This document shows positions 24,767 to 33,673 of a DNA stretch of 41,412 nucleotides, one piece after another. Each line of letters starts with the position of its first letter. Within the stretch, counting starts at the first letter, position 1. This DNA comes from Candidatus Omnitrophota bacterium (GTDB lineage Bacteria > Omnitrophota > Gorgyraeia > JABMSB01), in assembly GCA_013202205.1 (NCBI GenBank), contig JABMSB010000086.1, positions 1 to 41,412 of the forward strand. Direction: 5' to 3'. A program made the translations under genes and the position numbers. The notes under the pieces were generated by a model that was not told the origin of the DNA, made no database searches, and saw nothing but the letters and a program-made list of their open reading frames with translations.

Positions 24767-25864
24767 ATGGAGATGAGAATGATACTAAAGAAGACCCTCG
24801 ATTTAGGACGCAAGGGCGTCAATTTTATTTTGGGACTGTTTTCCAATGATATGGGCATAGACCTTGGCACGGCCTCCACATTAGTTTATATCAACGGCCA
24901 AGGGATAGTTCTTTGCGAACCATCCGTTGTAGCTATACAGAAAGGCCATCCGCGAGTACTCGCAGTAGGCGAAGAGGCCAAGCGCATGCTGGGGCGCACA
25001 CCCGGCAACATAGTTGCCATACGGCCTATGAAGGATGGTGTTATATCGGACTTTGAGATCACCGAGAGCATGCTCCGGTATTTCATAAAGAAGGTCCATC
25101 CGTCACGCCGTCTAGTCAGGCCTCGCATGGTCATCGCAATACCTTCCGGCATAACCGAGGTTGAAAAACGCGCAGTCAAAGAATCGGCCCTCAACGCAGG
25201 CGCGAGAGAGGTCTTTATGGTGGAGGAGCCGATCGCCGCCGCAATAGGCGTAGGCCTCCCGATACAGGAGCCGGCAGGTAACATGATAATCGATATCGGC
25301 GGAGGAACGACCGAGATCGCCGTCATATCACTGGCAGGCGTCGTCTTCTCAAAATCGATACGCGTCGGTGGCGATGAGATGGATGATGCGATCATAAATT
25401 ATCTGAAGAAGACCTACAACCTCATGATAGGAGAGCGCACCGCAGAAGAGATCAAGATGAAGATAGGGTCTGCCTATCCCCTGGATGAGGAGTTGACCAT
25501 GGAAGTGAGGGGGAGAGATCTTGTTGCGGGCCTCCCGAAGATGATAACGATCTCAAGCGAGGAAGTGCGAGAGGCGCTTTCTGAACCGATATCCCAGATA
25601 GTCGAGACGGTAAGGATAGCCCTTGAGCGTACACCGCCTGAGCTTTCCTCTGACCTGATAGAGCGCGGCATAGTGATGGCAGGAGGAGGTTCTCTCCTTA
25701 AAGGGCTCGATAAGCTCGTCTCTGAGGAGACAGGGCTTCCTATACATATTGCCGACGATCCGCTTACGGCTGTGGCGTTGGGTACCGGTAAGGTATTGGG
25801 TGAGATAAAGTATCTTAAGCGTGTTACGGTAAACACCAAGAATAACGGCGCAAATTTCTCATAA
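24767..25864 (+). CDS. mreB: Rod-shape-determining actin homologue MreB
   Basis: Cytoplasmic actin-like protein that forms membrane-associated filaments and guides the RodA/PBP2 elongasome. Unlike the FtsA homologue in this window, all nucleotide motifs are intact: [13 protein letters not shown] (phosphate-1), [16 protein letters not shown] (phosphate-2), and [14 protein letters not shown] (adenosine). The N-terminal extension [19 protein letters not shown] can form a membrane-binding amphipathic helix. In-frame ATG codons occur at 24767, 24773 and 24779; GGAG at 24769-24772 sits best for 24779, so the true start may be four codons inside the listed one. Confidence 0.97.
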   Translation: MEMRMILKKTLDLGRKGVNFILGLFSNDMGIDLGTASTLVYINGQGIVLCEPSVVAIQKGHPRVLAVGEEAKRMLGRTPGNIVAIRPMKDGVISDFEITESMLRYFIKKVHPSRRLVRPRMVIAIPSGITEVEKRAVKESALNAGAREVFMVEEPIAAAIGVGLPIQEPAGNMIIDIGGGTTEIAVISLAGVVFSKSIRVGGDEMDDAIINYLKKTYNLMIGERTAEEIKMKIGSAYPLDEELTMEVRGRDLVAGLPKMITISSEEVREALSEPISQIVETVRIALERTPPELSSDLIERGIVMAGGGSLLKGLDKLVSEETGLPIHIADDPLTAVALGTGKVLGEIKYLKRVTVNTKNNGANFS

Positions 25865-25923
25865 TCCCTAAACTTAATCCTGGCTTGCCAAAGGGCAGGC
25901 ATAATCCCTAATCCCGTATTCAT

Positions 25924-26703
25924 GTGAGGACAAGAAAAACTATAATTGTAGTTTCGATCATTGCTTCACTCTTTTTCTTTTTAGCAAACCCACCCTTGCA
26001 GCTCCCAGCCTTCAAGATATCCATAATAAGCCCGCTTCTGGTGCCGCTGGAAGTGATATCCGTCTATTCAGATAAGATAAAGAAAATCCTGCCGCAAAGC
26101 TCTATCCACAAAGAAGAAAAATTTCTAACGCAAAAAATAACCGACTTAGAAAGACGCGTGGCAGAGCTTCAAGAGTCTAAAATGGAAGCTGAGCGGCTAA
26201 AGAGGCTCTTGTCATACAAAAAAGGCAAGAGCTCAAAAGAGGTCGTTGCGCGGCTGGTAGCCAGGGATCCATCAAGCTGGAAGAGGACCGTCATAATAAA
26301 TAGGGGCCGTTCCGACGGGATAGGGGCGGATACCGTGGTAGTTTCAGAGGCCGGTTTGGTGGGAAGGGTTTTTGAGGTCGGTGGGGATTTCAGCAAGGTT
26401 ATCACGCTCGATGATCCGGATTTCAGGGCAAGCGTCCTAATACAGCGGAATAGGCAGCAAGGCCTTTTAAAAGGGACGATAGGCGGCAGGTGTGAAGTTA
26501 TCTATCTTGATAAGGATGCCGAGATATTAAGCGGCGACAGGGTAATTACATCCGGTATGGGAGGGGTCTTTCCCAAAGGGTTGTACGTGGGTGATGTAGT
26601 AGAGGCCTACAAAGATAAGCTAGGCATGTCACAGGTCGCTTTGATCGAACCGGCTCAGGATCTCGATAGGATGGAGGAGGTCCTGTGCTTAGTCGAAGAC
26701 TGA
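25924..26703 (+). CDS. mreC: Rod-shape-determining protein MreC
   Basis: Bitopic periplasmic scaffold of the elongasome. From a GTG start: short cytoplasmic tail, membrane segment (about 8-24), coiled coil (about 55-98), and the double beta-barrel domain with VARDPSSWKRTVIINRGRSDG, then SEAGLVGRVFEVG and VITSGMGGVFPKGLYVG, all characteristic MreC blocks. The 259-residue length is typical. GTG at 25924 is used because the ATG two bases upstream is immediately followed by a stop. The 59-bp gap after mreB contains a 12-bp direct repeat around a hairpin. Confidence 0.95.
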   Translation: MRTRKTIIVVSIIASLFFFLANPPLQLPAFKISIISPLLVPLEVISVYSDKIKKILPQSSIHKEEKFLTQKITDLERRVAELQESKMEAERLKRLLSYKKGKSSKEVVARLVARDPSSWKRTVIINRGRSDGIGADTVVVSEAGLVGRVFEVGGDFSKVITLDDPDFRASVLIQRNRQQGLLKGTIGGRCEVIYLDKDAEILSGDRVITSGMGGVFPKGLYVGDVVEAYKDKLGMSQVALIEPAQDLDRMEEVLCLVED

Positions 26704-27206
26704 AGAAGGTCCCCACATCCCGTTACGGATATCTACTTCTGATTTTCCTTGCACTATTGATCGAATTGTCGATTCTGAATTCATTCAGAATAGGCAACCT
26801 TAAGCCGGACCTACTGCTTATCCTTGTAGTCTATTTCGCGTTGAGGCGCGGGGCCCGCTTTGGTGCTGAAGTCGGTATAGTATCAGGGTTGCTTAAAGAT
26901 ATGGCAAGCGGAGCTTTCTTTGGTACGCATGCAGCGGCCTTTTGGCTATGCGGCTTTCTTGTCGGACGGGAAAAATCGAAGATTTACGAAGATCAGTTTC
27001 TTGCGCAGATTATAGTTGTCGCGCTCTCCAGCCTCTTTGTATCAGTAGTATACTTTATGACACGAAGGCTATTCAGTCCAAACGAGGCTTCGGGTACATT
27101 CCCGGTATACCTACCTATACTCCTTTCCGTATACACATCACTCATAGCTCCTTTTTTATTTAAGCTTCTTGATAAGGCCGGTTTCTCAGGGAGAGCGCGT
27201 CCATGA
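26685..27206 (+). CDS. mreD: Rod-shape-determining protein MreD
   Basis: 173-residue polytopic membrane protein of the elongasome. About five hydrophobic segments are visible, with the MreD-type block LKPDLLLILVVYFALRRG, then a conserved GLLKDMASGAFFGTHA loop. It starts with GTG at 26685, preceded by GGAGGAGG at about 26674-26681, and overlaps the end of mreC by 19 bases. Its stop overlaps the mrdA start (ATGA). Confidence 0.9.
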   Translation: MLSRRLKKVPTSRYGYLLLIFLALLIELSILNSFRIGNLKPDLLLILVVYFALRRGARFGAEVGIVSGLLKDMASGAFFGTHAAAFWLCGFLVGREKSKIYEDQFLAQIIVVALSSLFVSVVYFMTRRLFSPNEASGTFPVYLPILLSVYTSLIAPFLFKLLDKAGFSGRARP

Positions 27207-28921
27207 GAATAAAAAGACTTCTATTATCTATAACCATACTCTTCTTTCTGGTAGCAGGCGGCCTCTTCTTTACCCAGGTCCTTAAGTCAGCATATTATAA
27301 GGAACTTTCAGAGACGAACAGGATACGCCTCCTGCCCATACCTTCGCCCAGAGGCAGGATTTTAGACAGGAATGGCATACCCATCGTGGACAACCGTCTC
27401 TCATATGATGTCTGTCTGATAGATGAGGGATTGAAGAACAGAGAAGAGACGTTGAAGAAACTGGCAGAGATCCTTAAGAGATCACCCGAAGAGCTCCTTG
27501 AGGCTGCGACGAGAAGATCCTCGGCGCCATTTATGCTTAAGGTCATATGCCGCGACATCGGGAAAGAGGCAGTGCTCAAAGTCGAAGAGTCACGTCTCCA
27601 TATGCCGGGCATAATCATACAGACACGTCCATTGAGGCATTATGTGTATGGGGATATCACATCACAAGTCTCAGGATATGTTGGTGAGATAGACAAGTTA
27701 TCCCTCTCAAGACTAAAACCATATGGCTATAGAATACAGGAACGCATAGGTAGGGCAGGCCTTGAGAAAGGTTATGACAATTATCTTCGAGGAGATTGGG
27801 GCGGCATGCAGCTCGAGGTCGACCATATGGGCAGGCAGAAGCAGGTTTTGGGAGAGAGGCTGCCGCAGAGCGGCAGAGACCTCAAGTTAACCCTGGATAT
27901 AGAACTTCAGAAGATTGCCCATGAGGCGCTGGATGGACGCCCCGGAGCGGTTATTGTCATGGATCCGCGTGATGGCCAAATCTTGGCCTTGGCGGGAGAA
28001 CCGGCCTTTGATCCGAACGTATTTGTAGTACCCGACAATACTAAAGGCGTAAGGGAGATCTTAAAAGATAAAAGCTCACCCTTACTTAACAGGGCTATAG
28101 GATGCGCATATCCACCAGGTTCTGTATTTAAGATAGCAATAGCATTGTCTGCGCTGGATTCCAAAAAGATATCGGCTGAGACGAGCTTCGAATGCAGCGG
28201 CAGTTATCTTTTAGGCGGGAGACGCTTTCATTGCTGGAGGGAGGGCGGCCACGGCGCGCAGCGCGTGGTAGACGGAATAAAGAACTCCTGCAACGTATTC
28301 TTTTATAATGTCGGGAAAGAGACAGGCGTTGATATTATCTCTGAATACGGACAACGATTCGGTTTTGGCAAGCCTACCGGAGTCGATTTACCGGATGAAG
28401 CGGCGGGCCTTCTCCCGAGCCGTTTCTGGAAGAGGATCGTAAAGCACCAGGCGTGGTATCAGGGAGAGACCCTCAATTTTGCAATAGGCCAGGGTTTTCT
28501 TTTGGTGACACCCATTCAGGTTTTGTCTATGGTAGCCACGGTCGCTAATGGGGGTGAGGTGTCGCGCCCCTTTGTAGTGGACCGAATAGATGATATAACC
28601 GTCGGCAGCCCGAACCATAAACGGATTGAGATTTCCAAGCGCCATATAGACGTAGTAAAGGAAGGGATGAGACAAGTAGTTGAGGGTGATGGAGGGACGG
28701 GAAAATATGCAAGGGTGAAAGGGTTATCCATAGCAGGTAAAACAGGCACAGCCCAGACGCACACGCAGAAGACCCATGCGTGGTTTGCCGGGTTCAGCCC
28801 GGCCGATAAACCAAAGATCGCATTGGTCGTCTTTTTAGAATATGGCGGAAAGGGTGGTTCGCATGCCGCCAAGACTGCCAAGATCATATTTGAGGGCGCG
28901 CATAATTTGGGGTATCTATGA
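27203..28921 (+). CDS. mrdA: Penicillin-binding protein 2 (elongation transpeptidase)
   Basis: Class B PBP that crosslinks peptidoglycan during elongation, paired with RodA. The 572 residues comprise a membrane anchor (about 5-28), a pedestal domain containing RGRILDRNG near 50, and a transpeptidase domain. The catalytic set is complete: S307-V-F-K310 (SxxK), S362-C-N364 (SxN), and K513-T-G515. Order mreB-mreC-mreD-mrdA-rodA is standard. ATGA overlaps on both sides suggest coupled translation with mreD and rodA. Confidence 0.96.
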   Translation: MRIKRLLLSITILFFLVAGGLFFTQVLKSAYYKELSETNRIRLLPIPSPRGRILDRNGIPIVDNRLSYDVCLIDEGLKNREETLKKLAEILKRSPEELLEAATRRSSAPFMLKVICRDIGKEAVLKVEESRLHMPGIIIQTRPLRHYVYGDITSQVSGYVGEIDKLSLSRLKPYGYRIQERIGRAGLEKGYDNYLRGDWGGMQLEVDHMGRQKQVLGERLPQSGRDLKLTLDIELQKIAHEALDGRPGAVIVMDPRDGQILALAGEPAFDPNVFVVPDNTKGVREILKDKSSPLLNRAIGCAYPPGSVFKIAIALSALDSKKISAETSFECSGSYLLGGRRFHCWREGGHGAQRVVDGIKNSCNVFFYNVGKETGVDIISEYGQRFGFGKPTGVDLPDEAAGLLPSRFWKRIVKHQAWYQGETLNFAIGQGFLLVTPIQVLSMVATVANGGEVSRPFVVDRIDDITVGSPNHKRIEISKRHIDVVKEGMRQVVEGDGGTGKYARVKGLSIAGKTGTAQTHTQKTHAWFAGFSPADKPKIALVVFLEYGGKGGSHAAKTAKIIFEGAHNLGYL

Positions 28922-29997
28922 TAAGGTTAGGGCGGTTCGACTATACGCTTGTCCTGATAATATTGGCTATATTTATCATAGGGATCGGTGCGCTCTATAG
29001 CGCAACCTACCAAAATAGCACCCAGCTCTTTGATGGCGCGACAGGGCGTCAAATAGTCTGGATGGGTTTAGGGTTTGCCGCTTTCTTCCTCATAGCCAAT
29101 GTGCCATACCACAGGTTACTGAGCGGCGCGTGGCTATTTTACTTTATCTGCCTCATATTTTTGGGGTTGGTACTTGTCATGGGACATACGCGGGGTGGTG
29201 CTACCAGGTGGATCCAGATAGGGAGTTTTTCACTACAACCATCCGAGTTTACAAAGATAGGGCTCATATTGCTCTTATCTTCCTATTTGTCAAACAATAG
29301 GGTTGAACTCAGGCGAATACGTCCTATAATGGGTGTATTCTTGCTCATGCTTATTCCGTTTGCGCTGATATTGATAGAGCCTGACCTGGGGACAGCGGTC
29401 GTATTAATCCCTATTGCATTTGCTATGTTATATGCTGCCGGCGCAAACGCACGATACCTCTTATATATCTTCATCGCAGGGGTAGCAACCAGCCCTATCT
29501 TCTGGAGCCTGCTTAAGGATTACCAGAAACAGCGTCTTATGGTATTTATAAATCCAAATATCGATCCACTCGGTGCCGGTTACACCATCATACAGTCTAA
29601 GATAGCCATAGGTTCGGGTGGCCTTCTCGGCAAGGGGTGGCTTAGCGGTACCCAGAACCAACTCAATTTTCTGCCGGAGCGCCATACAGACTTTATCTTC
29701 TCCGTGATCGGTGAGGAGTGGGGTTTCTTAGGAGGCGCGATCCTCTTATTCTTATACCTCCTTTTAATATGGCGCATATTACGTATAGCCACAGGGACCC
29801 AGGACCTCTACGGGCAGTTGCTTTGTGTCGGAGTGGCTACAATGATCTCCTTCCAAATAATAGTAAATATAGCGATGACCATAGGGTTAATGCCCGTAGT
29901 CGGCATGCCCCTGCCGCTTATCAGCTATGGCGGGTCATCATTGCTCAATACTATGATAGGGATGGGTATATTGATGAGCGTCAGTGCGAGGCGTTAG
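28918..29997 (+). CDS. rodA: SEDS-family elongation glycosyltransferase RodA
   Basis: Polytopic SEDS peptidoglycan polymerase of the elongasome. The 359 residues share blocks with the FtsW in this window: ATRWIQIGSFSLQPSEFTKI near 99, a periplasmic-loop RHTDFIFSVIGEEWGF near 255, and LPLISYGGSSLL near 332. Genomic pairing with mrdA decides for RodA. It overlaps the mrdA stop and ends immediately before the radical SAM gene. Confidence 0.95.
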   Translation: MIRLGRFDYTLVLIILAIFIIGIGALYSATYQNSTQLFDGATGRQIVWMGLGFAAFFLIANVPYHRLLSGAWLFYFICLIFLGLVLVMGHTRGGATRWIQIGSFSLQPSEFTKIGLILLLSSYLSNNRVELRRIRPIMGVFLLMLIPFALILIEPDLGTAVVLIPIAFAMLYAAGANARYLLYIFIAGVATSPIFWSLLKDYQKQRLMVFINPNIDPLGAGYTIIQSKIAIGSGGLLGKGWLSGTQNQLNFLPERHTDFIFSVIGEEWGFLGGAILLFLYLLLIWRILRIATGTQDLYGQLLCVGVATMISFQIIVNIAMTIGLMPVVGMPLPLISYGGSSLLNTMIGMGILMSVSARR

Positions 29998-31719
29998 ATG
30001 AACGATCTGTGGAGCAAGGTAGAGCCGCTACTACTTCAAGTCTTAAAACCGGGGAGGTATATCGGCAACGAGCGTAATTCGATTGTAAAGAAGCAAGCTG
30101 ATATAGCGTTAAAAGTTGCCCTCGCATTCCCCGATCTCTACGAAGTCGGCATGTCGAATAGCGGACTTCAGATAATCTATTCTATTATAAATGCCATACC
30201 GGATGTGGCGGCGGAGAGGGTATTCGCGCCATGGCCGGACATGGCGCGGACCTTGCGCGAAAATTCTATCCCTCTCTTTTCCCTTGAGACAAAAACACCC
30301 CTTTCCGATTTCGACATAATCGGATTCTCTCTTTCACACGAGATGACATATACGAATATATTGAACATCCTCAACCTCGCGCGTATACCCTTGAAGCAGT
30401 CTGAGCGCGCTTCCATAAGACCACTGGTAATAGGCGGGGGTTGCTGCACAATAAATCCCGAACCCCTAAGTGATTTCTTTGATCTTTTTGTGGTCGGGGA
30501 TGGGGAAGAGGTCATCCTGGAGTTGATAGAACTTTACAAAAAGTTTAAAGACAGATCTCCCGATGATAACAGCCTGAAGACAGAATTTCTTAAGGCGGTT
30601 TCACAGATAAAAGGTATCTATGCGCCATCCCTGTATGAATGCGACTATGGTGAGGATGGGCTTATCAGCAGGTTTGTCCCTAAATACTCCGGACTGCCCA
30701 AAAGAGTAGAAAGGAGGGTGGTGCGGGATTTGGATTCAGCTCCCTATCCCACAAAACCGATAGTGCCATATATAAGGGTTGTGCATGACAGAATAAATAT
30801 AGAGATTATGCGCGGCTGTCCCCACGGGTGCCGATTTTGTCAGGCGCGCGCGGCATATGGGCCGTTAAGAATACGCTCAAAGAAGAAGATCCTGCAATTG
30901 GTTGAGGAGTCTTATAAGAGTACCGGCTATGATGAGATCGGACTCTTTTCTCTATCCAGCGGTGACCATCCCCAGCTCGAAGGCCTCATGAAAGACCTCG
31001 CGGCCCGTTTCAACAAAAAGGGTGTCGGTATATCGCTATCTTCTCTGCGGACCGACAATATGCGCGAGGCGACACCGGGCCTTATAGCGCAGGTCAGAAA
31101 ATCGGGGCTAACCTTTGCGCCCGAGGTGGGCAGCGACAAGCAACGCAAAGCCATAAATAAGAAGGTCGACATGGATACTTTCAAGAAGGTTGCCAGGAGG
31201 GCATATGGCGAGGGGTGGAAGAGCCTCAAACTCTATTTTATGGTAGGGCTCCCTGGCGAGAATAAAGAGGACTTAGACGGTATTGTAAAACTTGTCCATG
31301 AGATATCATCATTGCGCCGCGATATCGACGGAAAATATGGCGGGCTCACCATATCGATATCCGGCTTTATACCGAAGGCCCATACACCGTTTGAACGGGA
31401 AGGGATGTTGAGTGCTGGGGAGATAAGAAGAAGCCAGGATTATCTTAGGGATCGAATAGTTGGAAAGCGTTTCAAAATAGACTTCCATAGCGCGCACCTT
31501 ACATCTTTAGAAGGTGTATTTTCCCGCGGTGACCGCAGGATTGGAGCTGTTCTCCTTGCGGCATGGAAGGCCGGCGCGCAGTTCGATGCGTGGCGTGAGC
31601 ACTTCAATTGGGACATATGGATGTCGGCTTTTAACGAGGCACAGATCGATCCTGAAATTTATGCTACAAGGCCCCGCGGCGCAAAAGAGATATTACCATG
31701 GTCAGTTATAGGATGCTAA
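29998..31719 (+). CDS. B12-binding-like radical SAM protein (TIGR03960-type)
   Basis: 573 residues. The N-terminal part (about 35-190) resembles a cobalamin-binding-like Rossmann domain (VALAFPDLYEVGMSNSGLQI near the start), followed by a radical SAM domain with the cluster motif C274-P-H-G-C278-R-F-C281 in an MRGCPHGCRFCQA context. In many bacteria this family is fused to, or followed by, a DUF2344-type domain. Here the chain stops right after EILPWSVIGC, close to the usual boundary, and no such partner follows. The substrate is unknown; the family is often linked to tRNA/rRNA or RNase-G neighbourhoods. It starts at the base after rodA and probably ends the mre/rod operon. Confidence 0.88.
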   Translation: MNDLWSKVEPLLLQVLKPGRYIGNERNSIVKKQADIALKVALAFPDLYEVGMSNSGLQIIYSIINAIPDVAAERVFAPWPDMARTLRENSIPLFSLETKTPLSDFDIIGFSLSHEMTYTNILNILNLARIPLKQSERASIRPLVIGGGCCTINPEPLSDFFDLFVVGDGEEVILELIELYKKFKDRSPDDNSLKTEFLKAVSQIKGIYAPSLYECDYGEDGLISRFVPKYSGLPKRVERRVVRDLDSAPYPTKPIVPYIRVVHDRINIEIMRGCPHGCRFCQARAAYGPLRIRSKKKILQLVEESYKSTGYDEIGLFSLSSGDHPQLEGLMKDLAARFNKKGVGISLSSLRTDNMREATPGLIAQVRKSGLTFAPEVGSDKQRKAINKKVDMDTFKKVARRAYGEGWKSLKLYFMVGLPGENKEDLDGIVKLVHEISSLRRDIDGKYGGLTISISGFIPKAHTPFEREGMLSAGEIRRSQDYLRDRIVGKRFKIDFHSAHLTSLEGVFSRGDRRIGAVLLAAWKAGAQFDAWREHFNWDIWMSAFNEAQIDPEIYATRPRGAKEILPWSVIGC

Positions 31720-31754
31720 TGTAAAGAAGGTGAAGTTTCGGGCAGTGCATTATG

Positions 31755-31784
31755 TTGACAATTGCGCCATTACCGTAGTATACT
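31755..31784 (+). promoter_or_regulatory. Promoter of pilT
   Basis: TTGACA at 31755-31760, 18-bp spacer, TATACT at 31779-31784. The -10 lies within the palindrome GTAGTATACTAC (31776-31787), a possible operator. pilT starts about 40 bases downstream with AGGAGG in the leader. Confidence 0.7.
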
Positions 31785-31829
31785 ACCTTAAATATATTTA
31801 ACGGAAAAAAATAGATATCAGGAGGCGAT

Positions 31830-32894
31830 ATGAATGCAGATATAGAGGTGTTGCTTAAGGAGATGGTTGCTAAGAAGGCATCAGATATACACCTCACAGT
31901 CAATGCAACCCCGCAATTAAGGATAGACGGCCGGCTCGTTTCCACCAAATACGATGTGCTCAATCCGGACTCGGCAAAGAAGCTGGTCTACAGCATACTT
32001 TCTAAAGAGCATATAGAGAAGTTTGAGAAGGATTGGGAGCTTGACTTTTCATTCAGCCGGGAGAAGCTGGGGCGCTTCCGTGTCAACTTATTCTTCCAGA
32101 GGGGATCTGTTGGCTGCGCCATCAGGCTTATACCGTTTGAGATACAGACGTTTGAGGAGTTGGGCCTTCCGGGCAATGTGCTTACAAGTCTATGCAGAAA
32201 GCCTAAAGGGCTTGTGTTGATAACAGGCGCTACCGGGAGCGGTAAATCGACGACACTGGCTTCTATGGTAGATATGATAAATAAGGAGCGCTATTGCAAT
32301 ATAATAACCGTCGAGGATCCTATAGAATTCGTCCATAGAAACAAGAAGGCCATAGTTGCCCAGCGCGAATTGGGCACCGATACCCATTCTTACGGTGCTT
32401 CACTTAAACATGTCCTGCGCCAGGATCCCGATGTCATACTTATAGGAGAGATGCGCGACCTCGAGACGATAGAAGCGGCACTGATAATAGCGGAGACGGG
32501 GCATCTCGTCTTTTCCACACTCCATACCTCTGATTGCGTGCAGACGATAAATAGGGTTATAGATGTTTTTCCATCACACCAGCAGCAGCAGATCAGGGTC
32601 CAGCTATCATTTGTTTTGCTGGCTGCCATGTCGCAGCAACTTCTTCCAAAGGCCGGCCAGCCCGGCAGGGTATTGGCTACTGAGGTTTTGCTCATAACAC
32701 CTGCTGTGAGAAGTTTGATAAGAGAGATGAAGGTGCATCAGATCTACTCGGCAATACAGACGGGCCAGAGGGAGGGTATGCGGACGATGAACCAGTCCCT
32801 GGCAGAACTCGAGAAGGCCCGGTTGGTGACGCACGAGGATGCTCTGAGCCGTACAACCGACTCCGAAGAGCTTTTGCGTCTTGTAAGGAAATAG
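31830..32894 (+). CDS. pilT: Type IV pilus retraction ATPase PilT
   Basis: Hexameric cytoplasmic ATPase that drives pilus depolymerisation. The 354 residues have an N-terminal PAS-like domain with ASDIHLTVN, Walker A GATGSGKST at 133-141, an Asp box VEDPIEF, Walker B DPDVILIGEMRD at 199-210, and a His box LVFSTLHTSD. AVRSLIREMKVHQI near 292 matches the AIRNLIRE motif specific for PilT retraction ATPases. It lacks the tetracysteine zinc site seen in the PilB proteins downstream, as expected. Confidence 0.96.
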   Translation: MNADIEVLLKEMVAKKASDIHLTVNATPQLRIDGRLVSTKYDVLNPDSAKKLVYSILSKEHIEKFEKDWELDFSFSREKLGRFRVNLFFQRGSVGCAIRLIPFEIQTFEELGLPGNVLTSLCRKPKGLVLITGATGSGKSTTLASMVDMINKERYCNIITVEDPIEFVHRNKKAIVAQRELGTDTHSYGASLKHVLRQDPDVILIGEMRDLETIEAALIIAETGHLVFSTLHTSDCVQTINRVIDVFPSHQQQQIRVQLSFVLLAAMSQQLLPKAGQPGRVLATEVLLITPAVRSLIREMKVHQIYSAIQTGQREGMRTMNQSLAELEKARLVTHEDALSRTTDSEELLRLVRK

Positions 32895-32963
32895 AGCCCT
32901 TTCGATACCCATTCTTGCATTACTATATTTCATAACAGGTCAGAGATTTGAAAGTGTCGATTC

Positions 32964-32992
32964 TTGACAATTTGACACCTCTGTGATATAGT
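32964..32992 (+). promoter_or_regulatory. Pilin promoter (first of a matching pair)
   Basis: TTGACA at 32964-32969, 17-bp spacer, TATAGT at 32987-32992. The hexamers, spacer length and flanks (CTTGACAAT, TGTG.TATAGTT) match the promoter at 40395-40423, which drives the other short pilin. Confidence 0.8.
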
Positions 32993-32999
32993 TGTTTTT

Positions 33000-33072
33000 A
33001 ACAGAAGGCGTTTATCCGGTGAAAGGACCTAATTAATAAAGTATTCCTTTCAACTCGGAGAAAGACGCTGTT
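33000..33072 (+). promoter_or_regulatory. Structured 5' leader of pilin gene
   Basis: The leader folds as nested arms: an 8-bp apical stem TGAAAGGA (33020-33027) / TCCTTTCA (33045-33052), a CCG/CGG step (33016-33018 / 33056-33058), and an outer GCGTTT / AAAGACGC stem (33008-33013 / 33063-33068, one G-U pair), closed by AACA/TGTT. It begins at the expected transcription start. A similar fold with a CCGG-AAAGG apex precedes the pilin at 40543. Function is inferred. Confidence 0.6.
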
Positions 33073-33117
33073 GTTCTTTTATACCCCTAAATTTAAGGAA
33101 GAGAGGAGGGGATCTGT

Positions 33118-33474
33118 ATGTGGGTAAGAAGAGATAACGCCTTTACCTTGATCGAAGTAATGATTATCTTAGCAATTATAGTTTTATTAGTTGCTATAAT
33201 TATACCAAGGTTTATGCAGGCAAGGATAAAGGCCCAGACGAACGCGTGTGTATCAAATCTTAAACAAGTTCAAGGTGCCATCTCACTATGGGCCTTAGAT
33301 AATGAGATGAATGGCAGAGATCCGGTTAAGATGGCGGATCTGGTGCCGGCTTATCTAAAATCTCCACCCGAATGTCCTTTGGGCGGAGATTATATCTTTG
33401 CTACGGTAAGAGGCCTACCTTTATGCCCGAACTATGAGCCTAAAGGGCATCCGGCAATATTGTTTATAGATTGA
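33118..33474 (+). CDS. Type IV pilin-like / pseudopilin protein
   Basis: 118-residue class-III prepilin. Leader of 8 residues ending in Ala8, then FTLIEVMIILAIIVLLVAIIIP, with Glu at mature position +5 (Glu13). TNACVSNLKQVQGAISLWALDN is the helix followed by a small globular part, with cysteines at 44, 86 and 103. All three cysteines, the overall length and most of the helix match the pilin at 40543, so the two are paralogues. Ala at -1 replaces the usual Gly. It has its own promoter, a strong AGGAGGGG ribosome binding site, and a terminator after it. Major pilin or pseudopilin cannot be decided. Confidence 0.88.
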   Translation: MWVRRDNAFTLIEVMIILAIIVLLVAIIIPRFMQARIKAQTNACVSNLKQVQGAISLWALDNEMNGRDPVKMADLVPAYLKSPPECPLGGDYIFATVRGLPLCPNYEPKGHPAILFID

Positions 33475-33506
33475 TATTTATCCTTGAGCGGCCCGATAGT
33501 TTTTTT

Positions 33507-33537
33507 GGGGTGGTGACTATTCACCGCCCCTTTTTTT
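33507..33537 (+). terminator. Rho-independent terminator after pilin
   Basis: GGGGTGGTGA / TCACCGCCCC (33507-33516 / 33521-33530) form a 10-bp stem with one G-U pair and a CTAT loop, followed by seven T residues. It isolates the pilin from the GAF-GGDEF gene. Confidence 0.9.
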
Positions 33538-33582
33538 ATATTCGCACCCCTTAATTGAGCAGGTCAAATCAGGTTGATTGGG

Positions 33583-33611
33583 TTGACAAGACCAATCGCT
33601 CATAGTATACT
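33583..33611 (+). promoter_or_regulatory. Promoter of the GGDEF-MshEN-pilB-pilC operon
   Basis: TTGACA at 33583-33588, 17-bp spacer, TATACT at 33606-33611. The -35 lies in the loop of an inverted repeat GATTGG (33576-33581) / CCAATC (33592-33597). A second short inverted repeat, TTAGA / TCTAA, sits near the transcription start. Both are candidate operator sites. Confidence 0.75.
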
Positions 33612-33673
33612 TATATTAGATAATAGTCTAATCAACCTAAGATATTGAATTAAATACTATATGGAGGTGTACG

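Noticed and set aside
33000-33072. Cyclic di-GMP riboswitch (GEMM) in the pilin leader
   Set aside because: The context was attractive, but the conserved GEMM core and tetraloop-receptor sequences were not found; the fold is a nested hairpin only.
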